Numbered from the stretch's first letter, positions 51,038 to 60,393 are shown. The stretch: DNA of 64,000 nucleotides from Pseudomonas karstica (GCF_009707515.1 NZ_WLYI01000009.1:1-64000), one strand, 5' to 3'. A program made the numbers and translations. Notes: generated by a model from the letters alone, not told the origin.

Positions 51038-52242
51038 CCGATCCAGTTAAGGAAGTAAAAGATTCGCTCGAAGCCAAGCTGAAAGAAGGCTTCACCGGCC
51101 TGCAAGTGAAGTATGACGCTGTCGCCGATGAGCTTCAGAAGGGCAATACCATCACCGGCGCCATGAAGGCCCAGATCGAAACCCAAAAGGGTGAGATCGA
51201 GCGCGTCATCGAACAGGTGCAAAAGCTTGAAGAGAAGGGCGTTAAGCTGCGCAACCAGAACCCAGAGAAGAAGAGCTTCATCGACTTCGTTAAGGGTAAC
51301 GACAAGTATCAGGCGCTGACCCAGAAAAACCAGTCTTCTGCCGAAATTGAAATCACCAAGTCCGACATGGCTAGCATGTCCGAGACGAAAGTGACCAGCG
51401 CAGGTCTGGTGGCCCCTCAGTACGACCCGGTAATTCAGGGGGCTCCGCGGCAGAACCTGCTGATCCGTGATCTGATTCCTACCACGCCAGTCACTGGGCA
51501 AGCGTTCACGTATTTCCGTGAGCTGCTGCACACCCTGGGTGCTGGCATGGTTGCTGAGGGTACGGCCAAGCCAACCAGTAACGTGACCTTCGAGCAGGTC
51601 ACCGACACCATCAAGAAAATCGCCGTATGGATGCCGGTGACTGATGAGGCGCTCGACGATGTGCCGCAGCTCTACAGCTACATCCAGGAGCTGCTGCGCT
51701 TCGACCTGGAACTGAAGCGCGAAGGCCAGTTGCTGAAAGGCGACGGGACCGGCAACAACCTGAACGGCATCATGACCCAGGCGACTGTGTTCGACCCGGC
51801 CCTCAGCAAGACAACCGACACCGCAATCGACACCGTGCGCCGCGCGATCTACCAGGCGCGCAAGCAGTCCAAGCTGCCAGCCGATGCTGTGGTCATGTCC
51901 GATCTGGATTGGATGAACATCGAGCTGCAGAAGGACGGCGAGAACCGTTACCTGTTCGCCAACCTGCAAGGCCTGGTGACTCCGGTGCTGTGGGGGCGCC
52001 CAATCGTTGCATCCGACAGCATGGACGAAGGCGACGGTGCAACCACTGGCGGCGAGTTCCTGACCGGCTCGTTCCAGCAGGGTGCACGCATCTACGACCG
52101 CATGGGCTTCACCATCAAGGTCGGCATGATCAACGATGACTTCATCAAGAACCAGCGCGCCATCCTGGTGGAAGAGCGTCTTGGCCTGGCGGTGCGCAAG
52201 AAGTACGCCTTCGTGAAAGGTCGCTTCAACTACGCAGCCTAA
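51034..52242 (+). CDS. Major capsid protein, HK97 fold
   Basis: 402 residues. The first 90 or so are coiled coil (QIETQKGEIERVIEQVQKLE), the delta domain cleaved by the protease, followed by the HK97 fold: TSAGLVAPQYDPVIQGAPRQ, WMPVTDEALDDVPQLYSYI and LGLAVRKKYAFVKGRF. No scaffolding gene is present, as usual for this type. Confidence 0.95.
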   Translation: MTDPVKEVKDSLEAKLKEGFTGLQVKYDAVADELQKGNTITGAMKAQIETQKGEIERVIEQVQKLEEKGVKLRNQNPEKKSFIDFVKGNDKYQALTQKNQSSAEIEITKSDMASMSETKVTSAGLVAPQYDPVIQGAPRQNLLIRDLIPTTPVTGQAFTYFRELLHTLGAGMVAEGTAKPTSNVTFEQVTDTIKKIAVWMPVTDEALDDVPQLYSYIQELLRFDLELKREGQLLKGDGTGNNLNGIMTQATVFDPALSKTTDTAIDTVRRAIYQARKQSKLPADAVVMSDLDWMNIELQKDGENRYLFANLQGLVTPVLWGRPIVASDSMDEGDGATTGGEFLTGSFQQGARIYDRMGFTIKVGMINDDFIKNQRAILVEERLGLAVRKKYAFVKGRFNYAA

Positions 52243-52292
52243 ACCTCCGCTCTCGCAGGGGCCTTCGGGCCCCAACTATTCAGGTGAACATC

Positions 52293-52493
52293 ATGAATAT
52301 TAAAGTTTTGTGGGGCTTCGAAGGCGACCCCGAGAAGGTCAAGACTCAAAACGGGCGAGTGTCTGCGGGCCAGGTTCTGGACCTTGAAGACGAGGAATAC
52401 GGGCACCAACTGATCGGCAAGGGGTTGGCAGCCCTCGAAGACGGCGCCGCTCCAAAATCCAACAAACAGTCCAAGCCAAACGAGAACAAGTAG
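52293..52493 (+). CDS. Small head-region protein
   Basis: 66 residues from the ATG at 52293 (MNIKVLWGFEGDPEKVKTQN). It resembles small beta proteins found after the capsid gene and shows a loose pattern match to the 56-residue product at 53135-53305. Function unknown; may be a head decoration or fibre protein. Confidence 0.68.
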   Translation: MNIKVLWGFEGDPEKVKTQNGRVSAGQVLDLEDEEYGHQLIGKGLAALEDGAAPKSNKQSKPNENK

Positions 52494-52793
52494 ATGATCG
52501 ACATGGCACGCGCGAAGCTCCACCTGAGGGTGGACGGTGACGAGGAAGACACGCTCATTTCCGGATACATCGAGGCGGCCAAGTCCCATGTAGCAATGCA
52601 CTGTGACCGGGAACTGGTGGATACCGTGCCGACCGGGCCGGAGCAGATGGGCTTCACCCCAGATGTTGAACAGGCGGTGTTGCTACTGGTCGGTCACTGG
52701 TACGCCAACCGGGAGGCAGTTGTGATCGGCACCATTTCATCGGCAGTTCCTATGGCCGTTGACCGTCTTCTCTGGCCCAGGAAGCGTTTCTGA
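52494..52793 (+). CDS. Head-tail connector (gp6-like)
   Basis: 99 residues. The pattern AKLHLRVDGDEEDTLISGYI followed by VEQAVLLLVGHWYANREAV is that of phage gp6-like connector proteins (DNA packaging family) that sit under the portal. It ends one base into the next gene. Confidence 0.88.
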   Translation: MIDMARAKLHLRVDGDEEDTLISGYIEAAKSHVAMHCDRELVDTVPTGPEQMGFTPDVEQAVLLLVGHWYANREAVVIGTISSAVPMAVDRLLWPRKRF

Positions 52794-53125
52794 TGAGAGC
52801 AGGTCCAATGCGTCACCGCTGCACCATGTTCAGGCCGGTGCTGACCAAGAACAAGTCAGGCGGCTCCGATGTCACCTGGGTCGAAGTCGGCAAGCTGTGG
52901 GCTGAGATCACTATGCCGACAGGCCGCATTGCGCCTATTGCTGAAAGGCTTACGGCGGTAATCATCGCCGAGATCCGCATCCGCCCCAGGGCTGACGCGG
53001 TGGCCGGCAACCGCCTGGTGCATACGGAAAAAGGAATCACCACCACCTACCTGATCGGCGCTGCGCTGATTGACAACGAGAACACCATGCTCCGGCTGCC
53101 GTGTTCCAACGTACCCAACCCATAG
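52793..53125 (+). CDS. Head closure protein (SPP1 gp16-like)
   Basis: 110 residues. MRHRCTMFRPVLTKNKSGGS and LWAEITMPTGRI followed by AEIRIRPRADAVAGNRLVH match head-tail adaptor/head closure proteins. It forms the stopper between connector and tail. Position in the HK97-type cluster agrees. Confidence 0.87.
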   Translation: MRAGPMRHRCTMFRPVLTKNKSGGSDVTWVEVGKLWAEITMPTGRIAPIAERLTAVIIAEIRIRPRADAVAGNRLVHTEKGITTTYLIGAALIDNENTMLRLPCSNVPNP

Positions 53126-53134
53126 AGGTGAGTC

Positions 53135-53305
53135 ATGAAAGTTATTGCCCTGGGAACCTTGTCCGGCGCCACTGGCGATCGGGAGAAGGGTGAAGACTTT
53201 GTGGTCGACGCCAAGCTTGGCGCTGACCTGGTGGCGCGTGGCCTGGTAGAGGAAGTTTCTATTCCCGCCCCGGCTGCTGAAAAGGCCGCCAAGGCCAAGG
53301 AGTAG
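53135..53305 (+). CDS. Small head-tail junction protein, 56 residues
   Basis: ATG at 53135 with GAGGTGAG upstream. Product starts MKVIALGTLSGATGDREKGE and ends in an Ala-Lys-rich tail. It lies between two structural genes without overlap. Its layout (short beta unit, GLVEEV, charged tail) is like the 66-residue product at 52293. Confidence 0.65.
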   Translation: MKVIALGTLSGATGDREKGEDFVVDAKLGADLVARGLVEEVSIPAPAAEKAAKAKE

Positions 53306-53308
53306 GCC

Positions 53309-53812
53309 ATGGCTGCCCGCCGCTCGCGCATGTCTGGCGACTTCAAATTGCGCCGGACGCTACGCAGCATCCACGCGACCATGGATAACGAGCTGGCGCC
53401 GGTGATGCGCGACAGTGCTGAACGTATTCTTTCCACCATGAAGAACCTGATCCCGAAAGACACGGGCGCGGCAGCTGCCGCTCTGAAGGTTTTTGTGTCC
53501 AAAAGCGGGCTTGATGCGCAGATCGGTATCCGTGGCAAAAAGGATAACAACCGGTTCTTCTACCTCAAGTTTGTTGAATACGGCACCAAGGGATATTCAG
53601 GCCCTAAGCGGTCTGGTGGACGAAACCGCCGGCCGACCAACAAAAGCGATGGCGCCGACTTCTTTGGCAAATACCCGGATATCCCGGCGCGCCCAGCGCA
53701 TCCATGGCTTCGGCCCGCGAAGGATGTGAACCGGGAGTATGTGATCGCCAACATCCAGGCCGCAATAAGTCGGACACTCAGTAAGGCAAGCAAGGGGCTA
53801 TCCAATGGCTGA
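53309..53812 (+). CDS. HK97 gp10-like tail component
   Basis: 167 residues. DSAERILSTMKNLIPKDTGA, FFYLKFVEYGTKGYSG and PAHPWLRPAKDVNREYV match the HK97 gp10 family of tail-completion proteins. Overlaps the next gene by eight bases. Confidence 0.9.
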   Translation: MAARRSRMSGDFKLRRTLRSIHATMDNELAPVMRDSAERILSTMKNLIPKDTGAAAAALKVFVSKSGLDAQIGIRGKKDNNRFFYLKFVEYGTKGYSGPKRSGGRNRRPTNKSDGADFFGKYPDIPARPAHPWLRPAKDVNREYVIANIQAAISRTLSKASKGLSNG

Positions 53813-54191
53813 TCCGTCGGTTGCATTGCAGGAAGCGATGTTTGCTCGCCTTGATGCCGAGGTGTCGTGCCCTGTTTTCGATGGCGCACCCATGGACACC
53901 GACATGCCTTATGTGTCGTTTGACCGGGAGATCAGCACCAACATCTCACCTATCGCCGGCAGGAAACGCCAGCGGCGTCTGATCTATCTGTCGGTATGGT
54001 CCGATGCCCACGGTCAGGCCGAGGTGAAGCGCATTCTTGGCGAGGTTGTGGCGGCTCTGGATGAGCGCCGCATGCCGTTGACTGTGGGCCGGGCCGTATC
54101 GGTCAGGGTCGAGCAGGCAGACGCCCAGCGCGATGCCGACGGCGTCACGTATCAAGGATCGGTCACGGTCCGCGTTATCACCACCCACTAA
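53805..54191 (+). CDS. DUF3168 tail-completion protein
   Basis: 128 residues. MPYVSFDREISTNISPIAGR, LIYLSVWSDAHGQAEVKRIL fit the DUF3168 family (HK97 gp11-like), which terminates tail polymerisation and joins head. Confidence 0.87.
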   Translation: MADPSVALQEAMFARLDAEVSCPVFDGAPMDTDMPYVSFDREISTNISPIAGRKRQRRLIYLSVWSDAHGQAEVKRILGEVVAALDERRMPLTVGRAVSVRVEQADAQRDADGVTYQGSVTVRVITTH

Positions 54192-54247
54192 ACCCAACAC
54201 CCCGGCCGCCCCGCGGCTTTATCCAATGTGCCCTTGGAGGAACCCCC

Positions 54248-54745
54248 ATGGCCGATGACAATCTCAATACAGCCGCTGGCTGCCGAATCTCTATCGGCAG
54301 CAAGAACGGCGCAGATACCGAAGCGCTCTATAAAGCTGACACTTACGTCGAAATCGGCGAGGTGGAAGACCTGGGCGAGTTCGGTGATACGTTCAGCTCT
54401 GTGACCTTCACCTCGCTGCGCGATGGACGTGTGCGCAAGTACAAGGGTACTGCTGATGCCGGCGACCTTACCCTGGCTATCGGCCTCGACAACGGCGACC
54501 TGGGGCAGGCGAAGCTGAAGATTGCTCACAAGGATCGCAGTAAGGGCGACTACAACATCAAGATCACCCTCAATGACGGCGATCCTGATGCAGTCCCGGC
54601 GCTGCTGCCTACCACGTTCTACCAGCGCGCGAAGGTGATGAACAATACCGTCGCTGCTGGAGCCGCTGACAACGTGGTAAGACGCAACGTCACGCTCGCC
54701 ATCAACTCCGACATCCTGGAAATTCTCCCGGTCGCCGCTGCTTAA
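54248..54745 (+). CDS. Major tail tube protein
   Basis: 165 residues; GGAGG ribosome site. ADTEALYKADTYVEIGEVED, SFTSLRDGRVRKYKG-like block and LTLAIGLDNGDLGQAKL are typical of siphophage tail tube proteins. It polymerises into the hollow tail around the tape measure. Confidence 0.88.
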   Translation: MADDNLNTAAGCRISIGSKNGADTEALYKADTYVEIGEVEDLGEFGDTFSSVTFTSLRDGRVRKYKGTADAGDLTLAIGLDNGDLGQAKLKIAHKDRSKGDYNIKITLNDGDPDAVPALLPTTFYQRAKVMNNTVAAGAADNVVRRNVTLAINSDILEILPVAAA

Positions 54746-54784
54746 CCTGCGGGGCTTAGGCCCCGACACCCAAGGATTCGACAC

Positions 54785-55114
54785 ATGAGCAAGACCCTTT
54801 TCGGTACCGTCGACATTGTGCTTGATGGCGAGACCTACACCCTCAAACCGACGTTGGGCGCTGTGCGGGCCATTGAGTCGCACTTTGGCGGGTTGCGCGG
54901 CGCTGCTCAGGCTATCAACTCTATGAGCGTCGATGGCTGTGCTGCCATTGTCGTTGGCGGTGCCGGTCTAACCGGGAAAGATGCCGAAGAAATGGCTGAG
55001 AAGGTATGGCAGGCTGGCGTCCTCGATGTGTCGATTAAGCTCAATGCCTATTTGGTGGCGCTGTACAACCCGAGAGGCCAAGATGCGGGAAAGCCTCAAG
55101 CGGCGACGGAGTAA
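54785..55114 (+). CDS. Tail assembly chaperone, first frame (lambda G-like)
   Basis: 109 residues (FGTVDIVLDGETYTLKPTLG, VRAIESHFGGLRGA), a tail chaperone of the GTA-gp10/lambda G type that binds the tape measure during assembly. Near its end the DNA contains GGGAAAG (55087-55093) in the correct phase for -1 slippage, giving an extended product through the second frame. Confidence 0.88.
   Translation: MSKTLFGTVDIVLDGETYTLKPTLGAVRAIESHFGGLRGAAQAINSMSVDGCAAIVVGGAGLTGKDAEEMAEKVWQAGVLDVSIKLNAYLVALYNPRGQDAGKPQAATE
55087..55093 (+). promoter_or_regulatory. GGGAAAG slippery heptamer for -1 ribosomal frameshift
   Basis: The zero frame reads GCG-GGA-AAG, so the heptamer is G-GGA-AAG and slippage gives GGG-AAA. 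This is the same heptamer as the lambda G/GT site. The zero frame ends 21 bases later and the -1 frame is open to 55365. Confidence 0.85.
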
Positions 55115-55365
55115 GCGCTGTCGAGGACGGCAGCTATGTTGACCGGCTTTACGCTGTGGCCACTGGGTGGCTTGGATGGTCGCCCGAGCTTGCTTGGCGC
55201 ATACCACTCCCTGAATTGTTCCTGGCCATGGACGCCCGGATCGAGTGGGCGCAGATGACCAACCCATTCGGCGCCGGCAAGAAAGCACTGGCGGCCGGTA
55301 AGCCGTCACCGGCGACCGTGGCTGATAAGTTGCGGCAAGCGTTGACCGGACGAGTTTCGAAATAG
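55093..55365 (+). CDS. Tail assembly chaperone, frameshift extension (lambda T-like)
   Basis: The -1 frame after the slippery site encodes 90 residues containing SYVDRLYAVATGWLGWSPEL and PLPELFLAMDARIEWAQMTN, typical of tail chaperone T domains. It has no good start of its own apart from a GTG at 55156 inside the conserved block. The fusion product of about 193 residues (from 54785) is therefore the expected form, as in lambda GT. Confidence 0.82.
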   Translation, partial: ASSGDGVSAVEDGSYVDRLYAVATGWLGWSPELAWRIPLPELFLAMDARIEWAQMTNPFGAGKKALAAGKPSPATVADKLRQALTGRVSK

Positions 55366-55401
55366 TTGATAAAGTCGCAGTCCACCAAGGAGGAATTGAC
55401 T

Positions 55402-55848
55402 GTGTCGAGAGTGTTTGCAGTAGCGATAGCGTTGGTCTTTACCGCTGGCTGTGCCAGCAACCCTGTGCCTCCGAGCGAGGCTGATCAGGTGCCTGCCGAT
55501 TCTCTCTATGGGATGCAGCGACCAACCAGCCCCGATGATGCGAGGATTGTTTTCACCAGGGACAGCGGTGTGACATGCGCGCTTTATGACCTGCACCTTC
55601 ATATTGACGGGCAAAAGGTTGCGTCGGTCGGAACGTCAGAAACTGCCACTTTCTATCACCACCCTGGCCCAGTGATGCTAGGAATAAAGAGCAATAGTAT
55701 GTGCGGCGGGGGTGGGTTCCAAGAGTTAGCTTTGGACTTGAAGCCGGGTTATTCCTATCAAGTAAGGGGCTTTAGGGGAATGATGGGTGACCCAGGACTA
55801 GCGATTTCTGGTCGAGCGCCATACCCGTATAAAGCTGGCGTCAAATAA
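55402..55848 (+). CDS. Prophage lipoprotein
   Basis: 148 residues from a GTG at 55402 with a strong AAGGAGG site. The signal VFAVAIALVFTAG ends at Cys17 (FTAGC lipobox), so it is a lipid-anchored envelope protein. The mature part (LYDLHLHIDGQKVASVGTSE, FYHHPGPVMLGIKSN) resembles DUF2846/PEGA-like beta domains. It lies between the tail chaperone and the tape measure, where no structural gene is expected. Lipoprotein morons in this class of phage often block superinfection (Llp, Cor types); this is inference. Confidence 0.8.
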   Translation: MSRVFAVAIALVFTAGCASNPVPPSEADQVPADSLYGMQRPTSPDDARIVFTRDSGVTCALYDLHLHIDGQKVASVGTSETATFYHHPGPVMLGIKSNSMCGGGGFQELALDLKPGYSYQVRGFRGMMGDPGLAISGRAPYPYKAGVK

Positions 55849-55934
55849 CGAATCCTTCTGCCGGATGACCGGCTAATCATTGAAGTAAATTAATGCCTGG
55901 CTTATGCCGGGCTTTATTTTGTCCGGAGAAAAAC

Positions 55935-58900
55935 ATGGCAGACACTGACGTTCAGGGGATGCTCGTCCGCATCGAGGCGACCACAGCCCAGTTGCGTCAG
56001 GAGATGGCGCGAGCGGACTCGAGCGTCGGCCAGGCGTCTGGAAAAATAGACAAAAGCCTGGGGAGAGTGGACGCCGCTTTTGATCGTGCTGGTGAGCGCG
56101 CCGTAAACGCATCAGGCCTGATAAAGAGCGCACTTGCGGCTGCCATTGGTGCGGCATCTATTGGAAAGATTATTGAGGCTGCCGACTCCTACGGTCAGAT
56201 GTCTGACCGTATTGGCATGGCGACCAGCAGCGTAGGCGAATACGACCTAGTACAGCAGCGCCTGCTGGACACAGCGAAGCGCACTTACCGCCCGCTGGCC
56301 GAGGCGCAGGAGCTTTACATCCGCACCTCGGACAGTTTGAAGTCCATGGGTTACAACACCAGCCAGGCGCTGGATGTGATGGACAGCTTCAGCTTCTTGC
56401 TGGTGACCAACTCTGCATCGGCGGACAAAGCCAGCTCAGCGATTAACTCCTACTCCAAAGCACTCCAGACCGGCAAGGTAGATGCTGACGGATGGCAGTC
56501 GATCCTGGCGGCGATGCCGAGTGTTGTCGACACGATTGCCAAGTCGACAGGAAAAACCTCCGAAGAGATTCGTAGTCTTGGCGCGCAAGGAAAGTTGAGT
56601 CTCGATGTTTTAACTGAGGGATTGCAGAGGTCTGCCCAGGCCAACGGCGAGTTAGCGGACAGCATGAGTGTCGCGGTCCGTGATGCGGTGCAGAATTTAT
56701 CCAACGCATTCACCGTGTACGTCGGTCAGCTGGACGAGACAATTGGTTTCACTGGGAAACTCGGAAGCGGCATAGCCGTGCTTGGAGATAACTTTTCAAC
56801 ACTGGCTGATATTGCAATTTTTGCCGCGATTACCGCGCTGACAAGGTACGGCGTGACCTCGGCAAACTCTGCGGCCGTTGCAGCCTATTCGGCATACAAG
56901 GACGCGACTGCGCGGAAAGCCCAGGCAACTGCCATTCTTCTTTCCGCTCAAGCTGAGCAGCAAAAAGCTCAAACATCTGTGTTCCTTGCGCAGAAAGAGG
57001 CAGTCGCTGCGCGCGGCACAGCCGTACAAACTCAAATGTCCCTTCAACTGGCAGAGGCCCGGATGGTGGAGGCAAGGGCGACCAGTGCGGTGTCAGCTGC
57101 GCAGGCCGGCCTAAGTCGAGTTAGTGGCGGGCTGGTTGGGCTTCTTGGTGGTCCACTTGGCGTTGCTGCACTGGCCATCGGAGCGGCTACCGCGTTCATT
57201 ACTCTGCGTGACAACACCAGTGTTCTGGAAAAAAAGTTGGGCGACCTGGCCGACCCCATCGACAAGTTGGTTGAGCGCTTCAACAAGCTAAACCGAGCAA
57301 CGCAGTCTGTCACTCTTCGGGAACTGAAAGCCTCTATCGAAGATGCTGAAAACGATTTGACTACAGCGGCCGGCTCGATTGCGTTCGAGTTCCAGAGCAG
57401 CCTAACAAACGCAGGCCTGGCTGGCGCTTCAGGGTTTATGGGGGGAATTGCTCCGTTGCCGGCTGAGTTTCAGTCAGCGATGGATGTCATCAAGAAGGCA
57501 TCTGCCGACCAGTCTTCCGGAATGGTTGTTGACTGGAAAGCAGTAGCGGACCAGGTGCGCGAGGTTCCTGGCGTAACCGCCGAAATGGTCAACGCACTTG
57601 AGAAGAGTGGCGGCGCGGCGGCAGAGAAGGCTGAAGTCATTGCACGACTCAAAACTGCAATGGCAGAGCTTACCGGGCAGACCGATGATAATACTCGTGC
57701 CGAGCTTGAGAATGCTGCCGCAAAAGCTACAGCGGCCGGTGTTGGCCAAAAATATCTAGAGCAACTGCAGAAACAATTGGGAGCTGCCCAAGACAAGACG
57801 GCACTCCAAGCAGCTAACCGGTTCATCTCCGAGAATACGCTACTCACGAAAGAGATGATTGTTGCGATCCGCTCGGCTGCTGCAGCCAAGGATGCGCAGA
57901 AGACAGCCGATGATGCGGCTACAAAAGCCAAGCGGAAGAACACCAGCGCTACAGACTCCGCGGCCAAGCAGCAGCTCAAGTCCTTCGACACCGTCGAGGA
58001 AGGCTACAAGCGCCAGATCGAGCTGATCAACACCACGGGCGACAAGCAGAAAGACGCCACCGAAGTGATGAAGCTGTCTTTCGAACTTCAGGAAGGCAAG
58101 CTAGGCAAGCTGAGTGAGGCGCAAAAGAAAAAGCTCATGGGCATGGCTGCCGAACTGGACGCGCTCAACAAAATCAAAAAGGCCAACGAGGATGACTTGA
58201 AGCTAACCGCTTTCAAGGCCTCACAGGCCACCGGAACCCAGACCGCCCAGGATGGGTTCGACCAGGAGCTGGCCGGCATCGGTATGGGCGATAAGGCCCG
58301 CGACCGTATGCGCGCGGACCTTGCCCTTCGCCAAAAGTACGCGGCTGATGTTGCCACTCTCAACGAGCAGGTCAACACCGGACAGATCTCGCCAGAGCTA
58401 TATGCCAGCGAGACGAAGGTTCTGCAGGATGAGCTGGCCAAGCGGCTGGTCTCCCAGCAGAGCTATTTCAGTCAAGTAGATGCTGCCCAGTCCAATTGGG
58501 TTAACGGCGCATCGGATGCCTTCCACGACTACGCGGCCCAGGCCGCTGACGTTGCAGGACAAACCAAGCAAATGTTCACCAGCGCCTTCACTGGGATGGA
58601 GGACGGCATTATCAACTTCGTGAAGACGGGCAAGTTGTCGTTCAAGGACATGGCCGACTCCATCATTGAGGACTTGATCCGGATTCAAATCCGTCAAGCC
58701 GCGGTTGGATTCTTGAGCAATGCGTTCGGCTTTCTTTCTGGAGGCAGCCAGGCGCTCGGGCCGGGGACGATGACCGGTTCCAGTAGCGGAGCGATGGTGG
58801 CCAACGCAAAGGGTGGAGTCTATAACTCAGCCAGTCTTTCGTCGTACTCCGGCGGGGTTTACAGCACGCCGCAGACATTCGCTTTTGCCAAGGGGGCTGG

Positions 58901-59186
58901 CATTTTTGCCGAAGCGGGCCCTGAGGCAATCATGCCGCTGACTCGCGCTGCCGATGGTTCTCTCGGCGTTCGGATGGTGGGTGGCGGCGCTGAAGAAAAC
59001 TCGCCTGCAAGTACCACCACGCTTGCCGGGGTGACGCAGCACTTTCACTTCAGTGGTGATGCGAATGCTGTGTCCAGGGATGAGCTTAAGCGAGCAGCTC
59101 AGGATGGTGCTCAAGCTGGCTACCAACTAGTGCTAAATGACCTCAAACAAAACGGGCCCGCCCGACAAATGATCGCTCGCCGGTAG
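55935..59186 (+). CDS. Tail tape measure protein
   Basis: 1083 residues from the ATG at 55935; GGAGAA ribosome site. The lambda-family tape measure N-terminus is seen in LVQQRLLDTAKRTYRPLAEA and LTEGLQRSAQANGELADSM. Long Ala/Gln-rich helical and coiled-coil stretches follow (about 320-420 and 590-790). Hydrophobic segments near 405-430 (SGGLVGLLGGPLGVAALAIG) may form the DNA channel in the host membrane. The C-terminal block NFVKTGKLSFKDMADSIIED is the classical lambda H-like motif. Its length sets tail length. Confidence 0.94.
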   Translation: MADTDVQGMLVRIEATTAQLRQEMARADSSVGQASGKIDKSLGRVDAAFDRAGERAVNASGLIKSALAAAIGAASIGKIIEAADSYGQMSDRIGMATSSVGEYDLVQQRLLDTAKRTYRPLAEAQELYIRTSDSLKSMGYNTSQALDVMDSFSFLLVTNSASADKASSAINSYSKALQTGKVDADGWQSILAAMPSVVDTIAKSTGKTSEEIRSLGAQGKLSLDVLTEGLQRSAQANGELADSMSVAVRDAVQNLSNAFTVYVGQLDETIGFTGKLGSGIAVLGDNFSTLADIAIFAAITALTRYGVTSANSAAVAAYSAYKDATARKAQATAILLSAQAEQQKAQTSVFLAQKEAVAARGTAVQTQMSLQLAEARMVEARATSAVSAAQAGLSRVSGGLVGLLGGPLGVAALAIGAATAFITLRDNTSVLEKKLGDLADPIDKLVERFNKLNRATQSVTLRELKASIEDAENDLTTAAGSIAFEFQSSLTNAGLAGASGFMGGIAPLPAEFQSAMDVIKKASADQSSGMVVDWKAVADQVREVPGVTAEMVNALEKSGGAAAEKAEVIARLKTAMAELTGQTDDNTRAELENAAAKATAAGVGQKYLEQLQKQLGAAQDKTALQAANRFISENTLLTKEMIVAIRSAAAAKDAQKTADDAATKAKRKNTSATDSAAKQQLKSFDTVEEGYKRQIELINTTGDKQKDATEVMKLSFELQEGKLGKLSEAQKKKLMGMAAELDALNKIKKANEDDLKLTAFKASQATGTQTAQDGFDQELAGIGMGDKARDRMRADLALRQKYAADVATLNEQVNTGQISPELYASETKVLQDELAKRLVSQQSYFSQVDAAQSNWVNGASDAFHDYAAQAADVAGQTKQMFTSAFTGMEDGIINFVKTGKLSFKDMADSIIEDLIRIQIRQAAVGFLSNAFGFLSGGSQALGPGTMTGSSSGAMVANAKGGVYNSASLSSYSGGVYSTPQTFAFAKGAGIFAEAGPEAIMPLTRAADGSLGVRMVGGGAEENSPASTTTLAGVTQHFHFSGDANAVSRDELKRAAQDGAQAGYQLVLNDLKQNGPARQMIARR

Positions 59187-59204
59187 CCGGCTGTAGGAGA
59201 AACC

Positions 59205-59789
59205 ATGGCGCTTGAGTGGCCTGAATCGTTGGAACCGACAGAGACTGCGTGGGGCATGACCTACAACAACCGTGCCTTCACGTCGACGCTGTCAAATGCT
59301 CAGCAAATAGTGGGGTATCCGGGCTCCTACTGGACGTGCTCTCAGACCTTTGGCGTGCTGTTTGCCGAGGACGAGCGACAACTGACAGCGCTTTTGGGGC
59401 GATTGCAGGGCATGTTCGGCACTGTGAACATCCCCGCGCTTACCCGTATCCGCGAAGATGACGTTGGCCAAGCTGTAGTGGTCTCGGGGATAGCCCAGGC
59501 TACCGCCATGATCATTGGCGGTGTAAGCCCGAGCGCAAAGGTGTTCTCCCTTGGCGACTACATCACGGTTAAAGGGGAGATGTTCGAGGTAGTGCAGGAT
59601 GCTGTCTCGAGCGCCCAGGGCCAGGTCACTGTCTCGCTCAACAAGCGCATCCGTCGCACCCTTGCGGCCGGCATTGCCATTGAGTACCGAAACCCATATT
59701 CAGAAATGCGCCGCGTTGATGACGTGCACCAGGTCGCGATCCAGCCTGTTGTATCCAACTGCACGCTGCAATTCCGGGAGGCCTTCTAA
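59205..59789 (+). CDS. Distal tail protein
   Basis: 194 residues. WTCSQTFGVLFAEDERQLTA, LTRIREDDVGQAVV and ITVKGEMFEVVQDAVSSAQG are typical of the first baseplate-proximal protein after the tape measure in Pseudomonas siphoviruses. Ends one base into the next gene. Confidence 0.8.
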   Translation: MALEWPESLEPTETAWGMTYNNRAFTSTLSNAQQIVGYPGSYWTCSQTFGVLFAEDERQLTALLGRLQGMFGTVNIPALTRIREDDVGQAVVVSGIAQATAMIIGGVSPSAKVFSLGDYITVKGEMFEVVQDAVSSAQGQVTVSLNKRIRRTLAAGIAIEYRNPYSEMRRVDDVHQVAIQPVVSNCTLQFREAF

Positions 59790-60391
59790 TGCCATCAGCA
59801 TTCCCATTCAGCCAGAGCGTGGTGGACATTATCGCTACTGGCAATTTTATGCCGGTGTACGCCGTGCAGCTGGACTTTGTCGACGGCATGGTCTTTGCCC
59901 ACACCGGCACCGGGCAGTTGGTTGTAGATGGTGTGACCTACGATGGCGTGGGCAACTTCGGTCAGGTGAGCCAGTCGCAGGAAAGCGACAACTCAAACTC
60001 GCCAATGTCGGTAGACCTTACCTTGAGCGGCCTGGATGCCTACATCATTTCCGAAACCAATATTCGCGGGTGTCGGGGCCGGATGGCCAAGGTTCTGTTC
60101 ATCGTATTCGACGAGGCCGGGAACTACGCCTCGGACATTCTGTTCTCGGGACGCATGGACGCCGCAAAGTTCTCTTTTGCCGGCAATGGCCAGGACGGCA
60201 ACAGCATCACCGTTCCTGTAGTTGATCGCATGGCTGAGTGGAGCCGGACCGGTACCGAGCGGTTCACTGACGAAAACCACCGCGCCCGCCACGAGGGCGA
60301 CCGGTTCTTCTACGCCATCGCGCAAATGTCCGAATGGCCAATTTATTGGGGCTCCAGCAAGGACGCGCCGGCATTCACCTACGGAACCTAG
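59789..60391 (+). CDS. Tail tip hub protein
   Basis: 200 residues. FMPVYAVQLDFVDGMVFAHT, DLTLSGLDAYIISETNIRGC and HRARHEGDRFFYAIAQMSEW are typical of minor tail proteins found between tape measure and the J-like fibre. It probably forms part of the tail tip hub. Confidence 0.8.
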   Translation: MPSAFPFSQSVVDIIATGNFMPVYAVQLDFVDGMVFAHTGTGQLVVDGVTYDGVGNFGQVSQSQESDNSNSPMSVDLTLSGLDAYIISETNIRGCRGRMAKVLFIVFDEAGNYASDILFSGRMDAAKFSFAGNGQDGNSITVPVVDRMAEWSRTGTERFTDENHRARHEGDRFFYAIAQMSEWPIYWGSSKDAPAFTYGT

Positions 60392-60393
60392 CG

